Assembly (NCBI GenBank): GCA_023387375.1
Contig: JAEWIE010000058.1
Location: 1-5,843, forward strand
DNA from: Bacteroidota bacterium
GTDB lineage: Bacteria > Bacteroidota > Bacteroidia > Flavobacteriales > Weeksellaceae
DNA length: 5,843 nucleotides
Reading direction: 5' to 3'
Part shown: positions 1 to 5,843 of the stretch, one piece after another
How positions within the stretch are numbered: the stretch's first letter is position 1
Layout of the letters: every line of letters begins with the position of its first letter
Program-made: the position numbers and the translations under genes
Notes under the pieces: generated by a model
What the model saw: only the letters and a program-made list of their open reading frames with translations
What the model was told of the DNA's origin: nothing
The model's database searches: none

Positions 1-1001
1 GGCTTGTAAAAATGCCTAGGAAATACTTTTCTTGGGTCCTGTTTTAGTACGTTTAATCGGAACCACGATTCTAGAAAGCCCCAACCGTAAGAGAACATCT
101 GAATATAAGTCGCAATCACAGCTAGCCCCGCAATGCTTATGTTTTTGGTTTTAATTAAGGCATCGAAAAACACCAGGAACGTATAGAATCCGTACAGTAG
201 CAAAAGAAGGGGATTAGCGAAACCATAATAAGCCACCACACCTAGAACATACCCAATTAAAAAGAGGGAAGGAAAGGCAAATGTGGCTTTCACAAACTTG
301 GGATGTCTTTGGTTAAGAATAGGCCTAGCCACGCCAAATTGATTCACTTGCTTGGAGAACCTGCCAAAGTCTGTTCTTCTTTTGTGGTAGACCGCAATAT
401 TGTCAAAAAAGGCCGTTGTGTATCCGTTTTCCCATAGAGTCATGGAGAGGTCGGGATCCTCACCTACACGTAGATCTGAAAACCCGCCTACCTCTTTAAA
501 TGCCTCTCTACGAACGCCCATATTAAAGCTTCGAGGTTGAAATTTACCCACTCCTCTTTTGTTTCCCCGAATTCCTCCGGTGGTAAAAAGAGAAGTCATC
601 GCATAAGAAATGGCTTTTTGCATTAAATTAAACCCTCGATGCGCTTTGTCTGCGCCTCCAAAAGCATCGCAAGGGATCTCCAGAATGCTCTTTTTGACGT
701 TCTCTATATAGTCCTTTTCCACAATGACGTCACTGTCTAAGAAAATTAGATAGTCTCCTTTGGCTCGTGCCGCTCCATAGTTCCGACTTAGGCCGGGTCC
801 CGTGTTTTCTTTTCGGTAGAATTCGATCGGAAATTGATCCTGAAATAGCTCGATGGTAGGAAGAAGAGCGATTTGGGATCCGTCGTCCACAACAATCACT
901 TCGAAATCTTTGTCCGACTGAAACCCAAGGGAATTCAGGAGCTCAAAAAGTTCGTCTTTTCGATTGTAAATGGCGATAATAAGGCTAAGGGTAGGAGTCA
1001 A
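1..1001 (-). CDS. Family 2 glycosyltransferase, membrane-associated (3' end beyond window)
   Basis: This gene encodes a GT-A fold family 2 glycosyltransferase, which transfers a sugar from a nucleotide-sugar donor, probably to a cell-surface glycan; donor and acceptor cannot be read from the sequence. I translated 333 residues by hand up to the left edge, with no stop reached. The N-terminus has the usual first strand (LSLIIAIYNR, 5-14), then VVDDGS (37-42), the metal-binding DSD (89-91) in FLDSDV, and a GEDPDLSMTLW segment (180-190) whose ED is the expected catalytic base region. Roughly 240-307 is strongly hydrophobic, with two or three likely membrane helices. The start is TTG at 1001: an in-frame TAA lies two codons upstream, and the first in-frame ATG is codon 127, which would remove the nucleotide-binding half. 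It lies 29 bp after the THUMP methyltransferase and is probably co-transcribed with it, although no functional link is evident. Confidence 0.9.
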   Translation of the reverse strand, partial: MTPTLSLIIAIYNRKDELFELLNSLGFQSDKDFEVIVVDDGSQIALLPTIELFQDQFPIEFYRKENTGPGLSRNYGAARAKGDYLIFLDSDVIVEKDYIENVKKSILEIPCDAFGGADKAHRGFNLMQKAISYAMTSLFTTGGIRGNKRGVGKFQPRSFNMGVRREAFKEVGGFSDLRVGEDPDLSMTLWENGYTTAFFDNIAVYHKRRTDFGRFSKQVNQFGVARPILNQRHPKFVKATFAFPSLFLIGYVLGVVAYYGFANPLLLLLYGFYTFLVFFDALIKTKNISIAGLAVIATYIQMFSYGWGFLESWFRLNVLKQDPRKVFPRHFYK

Positions 1002-1030
1002 GTTGATTTAATTTTCTAAAGGTTTGGATA

Positions 1031-2200
1031 TTAATTTTTTTCTTTGTTTTGTCCTGCTCTTTTCTTTGTGCCCTCGTACATCTCGTATTGCAAAAAGCGA
1101 GTTTCTAATTTGCCGTTAAAGAGTTTGATTTTGCGCGAAGGGCGAAGACCAATCTTTTTGACCGCTTCTAAATCTGAAGATATTAGCCACGCGAGGGTGT
1201 TGGGATAAGCGGTTTTAAAGGTGTCTCCAATCTTTTTGTAAAAGTCAGGATCTTTGATTTCAATCCTCTCATCATAAGGAGGATTAAACACAATAAGAAG
1301 AGGGAATAATTCTTTTTTGCTTTCAAAGAAATCTTGGTTTCGAACCTCAATTACGTCTTCAAGTTCGGCAGCCTCCAAATTTCGTTTGGCGGCCTGAAGC
1401 ATTCTGGGATCTATATCAAATCCTAGAATTTTTCCATCGAGGGGAGTCATTCGATTTAAGCGGTGCTCTTTAATGGAATTAAATAGCGGCTCATCGTAAT
1501 TGGGCCAGTTTTGAAAGGCAAAATTCTTTCGGTAAAGCTGCGCTGGCATGTTCATGCCCATCATCGCCGCTTCAATTAATAGAGTTCCCGATCCACACAT
1601 AGGGTCCAGGAAATTTCCTTTTCCGTCCCATCCCGCAATTTGAAGCATTCCTGCGGCAAGGACCTCGTTTATGGGAGCCTCTCCGCCGTCTTGTCGGTAT
1701 CCTCTTTTGAAAAGCGGCTCTCCTGAAGAATCTAAGGAGACGGTAACAAATTCGCGGTCAATATGTAGATTGAATTTGATATCGGGATTTCTAGTTTCCA
1801 CGCTAGGACGCGTCTGAAAGTTATCTCGGAAGTAATCCACGATAGCATCTTTCATTTTCAGGGTCATAAACTGCGAGTGTGAGAAAGTCTCCGAGTGAAC
1901 CGTAGAATCAATGGCAAAGGTTTGATCTGGCTTAAGGTATTTGTCCCACGGCATGCGATAAAGCTTGTCGTAGAATTTTTGTTCGTTGTAGGCCTTAAAT
2001 TCAAATAGGGGTACAATGATTTTAAGGGCGGTTCTTAAGGAGTAGTTAATCTTGTACAAGAAACCAAGATCTCCTTCACAGTTTACGGCGCGGGTTTTAA
2101 TTTGTACATTTCGGCCTCCTAGTTTTTTCACTTCTTCGGCAAGAAGCTCTTCGAGTCCAAAAAAGGTTTTGATTTGTATCTGTAAATCGTCTGAAGTCAT
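1031..2200 (-). CDS. THUMP domain class I SAM-dependent RNA methyltransferase (RlmL N-half/YpsC type)
   Basis: This is a predicted cytoplasmic RNA methyltransferase of the UPF0020 family, likely making N2-methylguanosine in 23S rRNA. The closest known relative in type is the N-terminal half of E. coli RlmL (G2445). The exact target here is inferred, so no symbol is given. The protein has 389 residues. The N-terminal part (about 1-160) fits a ferredoxin-like plus THUMP RNA-binding region, beginning with FFGLEELLAEEV (13-24). The catalytic Rossmann domain shows the SAM-binding loop DPMCGSGTLLIEAA (199-212), motif II GFDIDP (260-265) and the catalytic FNPPYDERI (305-313), where NPPY is typical of amino-group methylation of a base. 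The C-terminal FNGKLETRFLQYEMY (361-375) is the usual end of the family. The RlmK half found in E. coli is absent, as is normal in Bacteroidota. It is transcribed divergently from the small methyltransferase and is followed by the glycosyltransferase. Confidence 0.93.
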   Translation of the reverse strand: MTSDDLQIQIKTFFGLEELLAEEVKKLGGRNVQIKTRAVNCEGDLGFLYKINYSLRTALKIIVPLFEFKAYNEQKFYDKLYRMPWDKYLKPDQTFAIDSTVHSETFSHSQFMTLKMKDAIVDYFRDNFQTRPSVETRNPDIKFNLHIDREFVTVSLDSSGEPLFKRGYRQDGGEAPINEVLAAGMLQIAGWDGKGNFLDPMCGSGTLLIEAAMMGMNMPAQLYRKNFAFQNWPNYDEPLFNSIKEHRLNRMTPLDGKILGFDIDPRMLQAAKRNLEAAELEDVIEVRNQDFFESKKELFPLLIVFNPPYDERIEIKDPDFYKKIGDTFKTAYPNTLAWLISSDLEAVKKIGLRPSRKIKLFNGKLETRFLQYEMYEGTKKRAGQNKEKN

Positions 2201-2248
2201 AAAGTCGTATTATCGTAAGAAAAGGATTTACTAGGGACTAGCTGATAT

Positions 2249-2260
2249 TTCCCATGGGAA
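2249..2260. promoter_or_regulatory. Perfect 12-bp palindrome between divergent genes, possible operator
   Basis: The sequence TTCCCATGGGAA is a perfect inverted repeat. It lies near the middle of the 101-bp gap between the divergent THUMP methyltransferase and the small methyltransferase. Its place could suit a dimeric regulator acting on both promoters, but no known operator is recognised and a chance palindrome of this length is possible. Confidence 0.2.
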
Positions 2261-2289
2261 TAAATCCGTCTTAATTTGGCAAATTTAGC

Positions 2290-2297
2290 TATTTTTG
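2290..2297 (+). promoter_or_regulatory. Probable Bacteroidota -7 promoter box (TATTTTTG)
   Basis: TATTTTTG matches the Bacteroidota sigma-ABfr -7 consensus TAnnTTTG in every fixed position. It ends only 4 bases before the ATG at 2302, which would place transcription start at or within a base or two of the start codon and make the mRNA leaderless. A TTTG lies upstream at 2275-2278, but the 11-bp spacing is shorter than the usual roughly 17-20 bp, so a proper -33 box is not clear. Confidence 0.45.
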
Positions 2298-2301
2298 CAC
2301 A

Positions 2302-3033
2302 ATGGAGTGGTTTAAAACATGGTTCAATTCGCCATACTATCATATACTATACAAAAATAGAGATTATAAGGAGGCGGAGGCCTTTCTAACCCTACTTTTA
2401 GAGGAGCTTCAATTGCCCTCTGAGGCTCATATTATAGATCTTGCTTGTGGAAAAGGACGCCATAGTGTTTTTTTAAGCAGGTTAGGCTTTAAAGTACTTG
2501 GACTTGATTTATCGAAAGAGAGCATCCTCGCAGATAAAGCCTATGAGCACCAAGATTTGCATTTCAAGGTGCACGACATGAGAGATCCCATTGAGTCTGA
2601 ACCCGTCGATGCGGTTTTCAATCTCTTTACGAGTTTTGGTTACTTTAATGATCCTCAGGACGACAAGAAAGTATTTGAGTCCGTCTCTAAGGTGCTTAAA
2701 CCCGGAGGTTATTTTGTGCTTGACTTTTTAAACAAAGAGCAGGTGATTCATTCGCTTACTTCCAAAAGTGAAGAAAAAAGAGACGATCTTGTATTTCAGA
2801 TTGAAAAGCGCATCGAAGAGGGAGCTGTGGTTAAAGAGATTCGTTTTGAAGATAAGGGAAAACCCTACTTTTTCTTTGAGAGGGTAACACTGCATTCTTT
2901 AGACTATATAGAGTCTCTCGCAAATGAGTATGGACTCGTTAGAGAAAAAATATACGGAGATTATAATTTAAATCCCTACGATGAAATGAAATCTCCTCGC
3001 TGCATAAGCGTATTTAGAAAATCCACTTTATGA
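2302..3033 (+). CDS. Class I SAM-dependent methyltransferase, substrate unknown
   Basis: This 243-residue soluble protein is a single Rossmann-fold methyltransferase. Motif I is IIDLACGKGRHSVFLSRLG (44-62), followed by the acidic end of strand 2 in VLGLDLS (65-71), which should bind the ribose of SAM. A strand-4 region DAVFNLFTSFGYF (103-115) and the post-motif VLKPGGYFVLDFLN (131-144) complete the core. The N-terminal EWFKTWFNSPYYHILYKNRDY (from residue 2) is characteristic of a family common in Bacteroidota and of unknown substrate; a small molecule, protein or tRNA are all possible. No ribosome binding site is visible, and the start sits directly behind a probable promoter box. Its stop overlaps the ZIP transporter start by 4 bp (ATGA), so the two are probably translationally coupled. 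Confidence 0.88.
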   Translation: MEWFKTWFNSPYYHILYKNRDYKEAEAFLTLLLEELQLPSEAHIIDLACGKGRHSVFLSRLGFKVLGLDLSKESILADKAYEHQDLHFKVHDMRDPIESEPVDAVFNLFTSFGYFNDPQDDKKVFESVSKVLKPGGYFVLDFLNKEQVIHSLTSKSEEKRDDLVFQIEKRIEEGAVVKEIRFEDKGKPYFFFERVTLHSLDYIESLANEYGLVREKIYGDYNLNPYDEMKSPRCISVFRKSTL

Positions 3034-3719
3034 TTATACTCCTTTTAATTTTAAGCGTTGTCGTAGGCGTCCTTCTAGGAAAGTACCTAGGAAAAAAACA
3101 AAAAGTAGCCAAGAGTCTCTTGGTGTTATCCGCAGGTTTTTTAATTACGATTTGCTTAAATGAAGTCTTTCCGATTGTCTATGAAAAGATCGATCATCAT
3201 ATTGGCCTGTGGGTCATTGCGGGGGTTCTTCTTCAAATGTTCTTAGAGAATCTAACCAAAGGCTTTGAGCACGGGCATATGCACCACCACACAGAAGATG
3301 CAATATTGCCTTCGGCTCTTATTGTAGGGCTTTTCGTCCATGCGTTTATTGAAGGCATTCCCCTCGCAAATCAAACGGATTGGAACACCCCTTACTTGCA
3401 AGGAATTTTAATTCATAACCTTCCCATTTCCTTTATTTTAGGTGCCTTTTTATTTAAGCATCAGAAGTTTTCTGCGTCTTCATGGTTTATTATTGCACTC
3501 TTTGCGATTGCCTCTCCTTTAGGCATGCTACTAGGAAAGTATTTTGATCCCAATTTAGAACCTTATTTCCTTGCAATCGTAGGGGGTATCTTTCTTCATA
3601 TCTCTTCGGTTATTATCTTTGAGAGTAACAAGAACCACAATGTGGATTGGACGAAAATTGTTTTGGTCGTTCTTGGGATTGCGCTAGCCTTATTAGGGCA
3701 TCAATTTCATCATCATTAA
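3030..3719 (+). CDS. ZIP family metal transporter
   Basis: This 229-residue inner-membrane protein is a ZIP-type divalent metal transporter (zinc, possibly iron or manganese), moving metal toward the cytoplasm. I can place eight hydrophobic segments at about 1-19, 28-50, 58-75, 93-113, 120-141, 150-170, 178-197 and 207-223. Between helices 3 and 4 lies the usual histidine-rich loop (HGHMHHH, 81-87), and the C-terminus ends in HQFHHH (224-229). Helix 4 carries HAFIEG (104-109), giving H104 and E108 as metal ligands. Helix 5 carries HNLPISF (129-135), in which only H129 looks like a ligand. Helix 6 has ASPLGMLLG (161-169). It is slightly shorter than E. coli ZupT. It begins inside the stop codon of the preceding methyltransferase gene and is followed by a terminator. 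Metal specificity cannot be assigned from sequence. Confidence 0.9.
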   Translation: MIILLLILSVVVGVLLGKYLGKKQKVAKSLLVLSAGFLITICLNEVFPIVYEKIDHHIGLWVIAGVLLQMFLENLTKGFEHGHMHHHTEDAILPSALIVGLFVHAFIEGIPLANQTDWNTPYLQGILIHNLPISFILGAFLFKHQKFSASSWFIIALFAIASPLGMLLGKYFDPNLEPYFLAIVGGIFLHISSVIIFESNKNHNVDWTKIVLVVLGIALALLGHQFHHH

Positions 3720-3748
3720 TAGAAGCAAAAGAGCATCATTCTAGAAAT

Positions 3749-3783
3749 AAAAAGGATTCGCAAACTATGCGAATCCTTTTTTA
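3749..3783. terminator. Bidirectional rho-independent terminator
   Basis: A perfect 13-bp stem (3749-3761 paired with 3769-3781) encloses a 7-base loop. The core is GGATTCGC/GCGAATCC. It is flanked by A5 on the left and T6 on the right, so transcripts from either strand end in a U tract. It lies 29 bp after the ZIP stop and 20 bp beyond the stop of the convergent FadL-type gene, and so can serve both. Confidence 0.9.
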
Positions 3784-3803
3784 TCTTAATAAATGCTTCT
3801 TAT

Positions 3804-5201
3804 TTAAAACTTCCAACCTAGAGTAATCGTGACAAGTGATCTTTTCGAATCGACGTTGCTTACTAAAGCGTAATCGTTTGCGAAATAAGCACTAGGCGAA
3901 TAGTACTGCGACTGCGCAGCATCGGAACCTCTTAAGAAAGGCATGTTGTATTCGGAGCTTATATGGTTGTACGCCGCATCTACATAGAAAGATTTGAAGT
4001 CGTAACCAATCCCTGCTGCAAGCGTTTGTTTTGCGCCTACATATAGATCCTTGTACGAAGCATCTTCACTTGCTCCCTGTGAATTCAAAATTCCAAGAGT
4101 CATGTTGTCTATAGGACTAGAAGCGTAACCATAACCGGCTCTTAGGCGGAGTCCTTCGTAGCGATATTCTCCCCCAATTTTAACTTCAGAGCTGTTTTTG
4201 TAATTGTCTGAGTAAAACGCATCCATTTCACTTTGCGCTGATGCGCCCATTTTTCCAAAGCTAGGTTTGGATAGTCCCAAACTATAATCTACGTTTAAAG
4301 CAAAGTTTTTACTTGGAACATACGCGGCACTTATAGTCGCTTTTGCAGGACTTGAAATACTGCGAGATTCTCCGTATTCTCCATCCTCGCTACTGTCTAG
4401 ACCGTAGTAATTATAGGTACGCTCCATGCTCCACCATGTGGGCGTTTCAATGGCTGCCCCTAGACGGAATTCTGGGCTTACTTTTCCAATCACACCAATC
4501 GAAGCAGAAAATCCATTCGCGTCTTCAAAATAAGGCGTGTATTGTTTTGCAAACACTTCGGTTTCTCCGTCACTTCTATACTTCATTGCCGCTGTATCCC
4601 ACTGGGATAAAGAAGCGCTGTGTAAGTTAATTGCACCCCCGACATAAATTCTATTGTCGTAGTTTCCTCCGACCGCGATAGACATTTTACTTTTGTCTCC
4701 AAGGCGGTTGAAGGCATGAGCGCTGTACGAGAGTTGGTCTCCGTCCGCAAGATCGAAAGTTACATTGCTGTTTCCAGGAGACTCCGAATAGTCTTCGATT
4801 GATTCTCTTGAAAAGCTAACCCCTAGGTTTACAAACTTCCAAGCGGAAGTCATTCCTGTAGGGAAAGCAACCACAGCTCCCACGTGGCCTAAATCTGTAT
4901 TGTTTAGTTTGTAGTCTAAGCTACTACCGTGTAGAGAAGTTGTGTTTTTCGTTTTATCAATACTTAAGCTAGCAGAAAGATCACTTGCAATCGCAACCCC
5001 AATCCCCGCAGGGTTCGTGGAAATTACAGAGGCTTCTCCTCCTAAGGCTCCCATGGACCCTGCCATGGCATTGTATTTAGAAGAACCTAGAGTGCTAGGA
5101 CTACTATAAATATCGATTGAATTTCGAAGAACGGACGTGTCCTGCGCTTGCAAATAGAAAGCTGCAGAAATCGTAAGAAGTGTGAATGACTTTTTAAACA
5201 T
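3804..5201 (-). CDS. OmpP1/FadL/TodX-type outer-membrane transport protein
   Basis: This 465-residue protein is a predicted outer-membrane beta-barrel of the FadL family, which takes up hydrophobic compounds such as long-chain fatty acids or aromatics. In Flavobacteriia such proteins are often labelled hemin receptor without proof. A signal peptide (about 1-19, KK then a hydrophobic stretch) ends at LQA|Q. The N-terminal plug region includes AMAGSMGALGGEASVISTNP (from 45) and the NPA motif (63-65), the signature of FadL hatch domains. The rest is rich in alternating amphipathic strands, with loops such as the acidic segment about 269-279. It ends in TLGWKF, a final strand with terminal Phe as expected for BAM-dependent insertion. 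It is last in a minus-strand run, 15 bp after the small exported protein gene and with only an A-rich leader, and is terminated by the hairpin beyond its stop. The substrate is unknown. Confidence 0.88.
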   Translation of the reverse strand: MFKKSFTLLTISAAFYLQAQDTSVLRNSIDIYSSPSTLGSSKYNAMAGSMGALGGEASVISTNPAGIGVAIASDLSASLSIDKTKNTTSLHGSSLDYKLNNTDLGHVGAVVAFPTGMTSAWKFVNLGVSFSRESIEDYSESPGNSNVTFDLADGDQLSYSAHAFNRLGDKSKMSIAVGGNYDNRIYVGGAINLHSASLSQWDTAAMKYRSDGETEVFAKQYTPYFEDANGFSASIGVIGKVSPEFRLGAAIETPTWWSMERTYNYYGLDSSEDGEYGESRSISSPAKATISAAYVPSKNFALNVDYSLGLSKPSFGKMGASAQSEMDAFYSDNYKNSSEVKIGGEYRYEGLRLRAGYGYASSPIDNMTLGILNSQGASEDASYKDLYVGAKQTLAAGIGYDFKSFYVDAAYNHISSEYNMPFLRGSDAAQSQYYSPSAYFANDYALVSNVDSKRSLVTITLGWKF

Positions 5202-5216
5202 TTATATTTTTACTTG

Positions 5217-5621
5217 TTATTTTTGACTAACAGAGCCGTTGTATCCAGAGTTACGATTAGACTGGATTACCGCCTTTGGAAGTAATTTTCCATCCTCATT
5301 GTAAGTTCGACCCCCGATTTCTTTAAATGCGGTTGATGAACTTAAATTTTGTTGAGAACGAGCTTCTTTGCTTTTTAATCCACCTCTGTTTCTTAAACTA
5401 GCAAAGTTTTTCTTATTAGACTCCATCGCGTTTGTATGGTACTTGGGCCCTTTCTTTGTATTTGTTTTTAGACTAAGCGAAGCCTCTGCTACCTGTGAAT
5501 TTGAATTCTTCTGAACGGCGTTTTCTTTGTCAGATTTAACCGTTTTTTCTGTTGTGCTTTGGGCTTGAAGCGTAACGCCTCCTGCAAAAAGACTGACCAT
5601 GAAGAGGGTTTGAAGTCTCAT
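5217..5621 (-). CDS. Small basic exported protein of unknown function
   Basis: I do not recognise a family for this 134-residue protein. Residues 1-20 form a clear signal peptide (MRLQ, then a hydrophobic core, ending VTLQA|Q), with no lipobox cysteine, so the product is probably periplasmic, outer-membrane associated or secreted. The mature part is polar, rich in Lys, Asn and Ser, and has about 22 basic against 9 acidic residues overall. It has no cysteines and no evident membrane segment, so it may be largely disordered. The best-structured part is probably the C-terminal third (TAFKEIGGRTYNEDGKLLPK, 97-116). The gene lies 49 bp after the partial upstream gene and 15 bp before the FadL-type barrel, suggesting one transcript and perhaps a helper role at the outer membrane; this role is inference. 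The signal peptide and operon-like position make a real gene likely. Confidence 0.75.
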   Translation of the reverse strand: MRLQTLFMVSLFAGGVTLQAQSTTEKTVKSDKENAVQKNSNSQVAEASLSLKTNTKKGPKYHTNAMESNKKNFASLRNRGGLKSKEARSQQNLSSSTAFKEIGGRTYNEDGKLLPKAVIQSNRNSGYNGSVSQK

Positions 5622-5670
5622 AATATTTTGGATTTAAGGTTTGACTTATTAAAAGTACGAAATTTATTTT

Positions 5671-5843
5671 TTACCTAAATCCTCCGCGCATTCCTGAACT
5701 ACGGTTTCCTCCTGAGGAGCTTGACGATCCCGAAGAACGGAAACCTCCGTCGTTTCTAAATCCACCTGAGTTCGAATTTCTAAACCCACTGTCTGGTGTA
5801 CGATAAGGAGTTCGGTTCTCCACTCTCGGCTCCACTCTTTGCG
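5671..5843 (-). CDS. Gly/Arg/Ser-rich protein, C-terminal 56 residues only (start beyond window)
   Basis: An open frame enters from the right edge and ends with TAA at 5671-5673. The visible 56 residues begin QRVEPRVENRTPYRTP and continue into a low-complexity tail of Gly, Ser, Arg and Asn. The tail has a recurring GFR unit (19-21, 27-29, 33-35 and 54-56) and ends in RGGFR. There are ten arginines and no lysines. The other two forward frames of the minus strand are less convincing, since one meets TAG within 21 codons. The proximity to two exported proteins on the same strand suggests a cell-envelope or secreted protein, but the N-terminus is not visible. I do not recognise the family, and function is unknown. 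Confidence 0.65.
   Translation of the reverse strand, partial: QRVEPRVENRTPYRTPDSGFRNSNSGGFRNDGGFRSSGSSSSSGGNRSSGMRGGFR

Noticed and set aside
2052..2234. Plus-strand open frame of 60 codons
   Set aside because: It lies almost wholly inside the antisense of the well-supported THUMP methyltransferase, has no family features, and reads as a Ser/Arg-rich shadow translation.
2201..2301. Minus-strand promoter for the THUMP gene using TTTG at 2280-2283
   Set aside because: The hexamer region 17 bp downstream reads TATTCCCA and keeps only the TA of the -7 consensus, so I do not call it.
4343..4630. Plus-strand open frame of 95 codons
   Set aside because: It lies wholly antisense to the FadL-type barrel gene, with Cys/His/Leu-rich non-protein-like composition and no promoter or start signal.
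3804..5201. Hemin receptor or heme transport function for the barrel
   Set aside because: The sequence shows FadL-family features (NPA motif, hatch region) and no TonB box or plug domain typical of heme receptors.
5622..5670. Internal promoter for the small exported protein (TACTTTTA in the gap)
   Set aside because: It differs from TAnnTTTG at the last position, has no clear -33 partner, and the gap is short enough for co-transcription.
1..5843. Mobile element, CRISPR, tRNA or defence system
   Set aside because: No transposase, integrase, regularly spaced repeats, cloverleaf or known defence domain was seen; all long frames are explained by the listed genes.

Overview
The window looks like ordinary chromosome from a member of the Bacteroidota, most likely class Flavobacteriia. 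The reasons are the FadL-type outer-membrane barrel with an LQA|Q signal-peptide end, the weak or absent Shine-Dalgarno sequences, a TAnnTTTG-type -7 box, and the general style of the proteins. Coding density is high and intergenic gaps are short (15-101 bp), so no stretch over 300 bases lacks a gene. I see no mobile element, tRNA, rRNA, CRISPR array or phage gene.

Left block, minus strand (1-2200). A THUMP-domain RNA methyltransferase (2200 down to 1031) is followed after 29 bp by a family 2 glycosyltransferase. The glycosyltransferase starts at a TTG codon (1001) and runs off the left edge.

Centre block, plus strand (2302-3719). A small class I SAM-dependent methyltransferase overlaps a ZIP-family metal transporter by 4 bp (ATGA). 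The two blocks diverge from a 101-bp region that carries a probable -7 box directly before the methyltransferase start, suggesting a leaderless mRNA, and a perfect 12-bp palindrome. A strong 13-bp-stem hairpin at 3749-3783 closes this block and also suits the convergent gene on the other side.

Right block, minus strand (5843 down to 3804). Three genes lie head to tail: the Gly/Arg/Ser-rich C-terminal tail of a protein cut by the right edge, a small basic exported protein of unknown function, and an OmpP1/FadL/TodX-type outer-membrane transport protein. At least the last two appear to be exported, so this may be a cell-envelope operon.

The points most worth a second look are the ZIP transporter, whose second metal site appears largely lost, and the unknown exported proteins upstream of the FadL barrel. 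I found no convincing new defence, mobile or RNA-based system.
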